Of a stretch of 64,000 nucleotides of DNA, positions 63,387 to 64,000 are shown piece by piece. Within the stretch, counting starts at the first letter, position 1. Each line of letters starts with the position of its first letter. Origin of the DNA: Parasaccharibacter apium (lineage in GTDB: Bacteria > Pseudomonadota > Alphaproteobacteria > Acetobacterales > Acetobacteraceae); the NCBI RefSeq assembly GCF_002592045.1, contig NZ_MEJG01000005.1, positions 1-64,000 on the forward strand, in the 5' to 3' direction. The notes beneath the pieces are model-generated. The model saw only the letters and a list, made by a program, of their open reading frames with translations. It did not search any database and was not told the origin of the DNA. The position numbers and the translations under genes were made by a program.

Positions 63387-64000
63387 TCAAACATCAAGAT
63401 TAGCGACCTTTAGAGCATTATCGACGATGAATTCACGCCGAGGCTCCACAACATCTCCCATTAAGGTAGAAAATACTTGGTCAGCATCCTCACTATCACC
63501 AACCTGTACTTGCAGAAGGGTACGAGTAGCCGGGTCGAGCGTTGTGTGCCAGAGCTGCTCATCATTCATCTCACCAAGGCCTTTAAAGCGGTTGATAGCT
63601 AACCCGCGCCGACCTTGTGTAAGGACTTGCTCCATCAACAGCCCCGGACCAGAGAAATGATGTTCTTTCTGGTCTAACTGCAATGTGACGGGCTGAGCAA
63701 AAATCTGCGCTAACCATTCTTGCTGCATACGGAGACGCCGTGCCTCACTAGAACGCAGAAGCGTAGGCTCGAACACATAACGCTCCCCCACACCACGCAA
63801 GAAGCGGCGACATATGATGGCATCGCCCTCACATTGAACCTGCCAGCCTCGTTCATTCTCAGGCGAGGCTTCTTCAAGCCGTGTACGAAAGCGATCAATA
63901 GCTTGTTCACGCGCTGAGGCGTCAGCATCAATAATGCCACTCACAGCAGCTTGGTCCATAATCCACAGCGGAATCCGAGCAGAAAGCGCGCGTAAATCTT
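63387..64000 (-). CDS. gyrB: DNA gyrase subunit B, C-terminal part
   Basis: The gene enters from the right edge in frame; about 204 codons lie in the window, with no start present. The Toprim/C-terminal signature reads [34 protein letters not shown], then [29 protein letters not shown]. This ending is characteristic of alphaproteobacterial GyrB rather than ParE. GyrB supplies the ATPase and strand-passage parts of gyrase. It leads the gyrB, DUF3108-like, glmU, glmS run. Confidence 0.92.
   Translation of the reverse strand, partial: DLRALSARIPLWIMDQAAVSGIIDADASAREQAIDRFRTRLEEASPENERGWQVQCEGDAIICRRFLRGVGERYVFEPTLLRSSEARRLRMQQEWLAQIFAQPVTLQLDQKEHHFSGPGLLMEQVLTQGRRGLAINRFKGLGEMNDEQLWHTTLDPATRTLLQVQVGDSEDADQVFSTLMGDVVEPRREFIVDNALKVANLDV

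Overview
The window reads as chromosomal DNA of an acetic acid bacterium (Acetobacteraceae, Alphaproteobacteria). The left edge carries the two-gene PQQ polyol dehydrogenase sldBA, typical of Gluconobacter and its relatives. The blocks miaB-phoH-ybeY-corC, tamA-tamB, frmA-frmB, fabD-fabG-acpP-fabF-mltG and gyrB-glmU-glmS, plus a sphingolipid locus, are of alphaproteobacterial type. SMC is unusually long. The genus cannot be fixed by eye. Genes are densely packed, many stops and starts overlap, and no gap exceeds about 260 bp. I saw no tRNA, rRNA, CRISPR array, insertion sequence or prophage.

Layout. 1-12542 (minus): sldBA (sldA cut by the window edge), chorismate mutase, a metallophosphoesterase, smc, a DsbA-like oxidoreductase, then corC, ybeY, phoH, miaB and a plsC-like acyltransferase, read from right to left. 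12718-19651 (plus): tamA, tamB and a YceI protein. 19745-25574: SDR dehydrogenase, carD, bestrophin, frmA-frmB, hisI and ygfZ. 25689-31379 (plus): an unusual operon, described below. 31431-42551: bioB, a ferritin-like protein, an M13 peptidase, a betaine-binding-like protein, the fatty-acid synthesis block with mltG, a SYLF protein and an inositol-monophosphatase-like enzyme. 42745-53778: a sphingolipid/ceramide locus. 54035-64000: alr, a POT-type transporter, a Na+/H+ antiporter with a cyclic-nucleotide-binding-like tail, glmS, glmU, a DUF3108-like protein and the 3' end of gyrB.

Most unusual region: 25689-31379. A membrane dCache sensor is joined, through an A AAA AAG slippery heptamer and a -1 frame change, to a GAF plus class III cyclase-fold module. 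An MlaE-like permease, an ABC-ATPase-fold protein, an MCE (MlaD-like) protein and a TPR lipoprotein follow without real gaps. By eye, the cyclase domain has lost its metal, purine-specifying and transition-state residues. The ATPase has lost Walker A, the LSGGQ signature, the Walker B acidic pair and the switch histidine. The operon therefore looks like a lipid-transport machine whose sensor-effector and motor are both pseudo-enzymes. This is my main candidate for an undescribed system.

Second region of interest: 42745-53778. Serine palmitoyltransferase, a dedicated acyl carrier protein and a fatty acyl-AMP ligase can start long-chain-base synthesis. A fatty-acid hydroxylase, a lipid kinase, a nucleotidyltransferase-fold protein, a MobA-like nucleotidyltransferase and a GINT1-like protein could modify the lipid. 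An LptF/LptG pair inside the same tight operon suggests dedicated export. Two of its operons diverge from a perfect 11-bp inverted repeat at 48450-48475.
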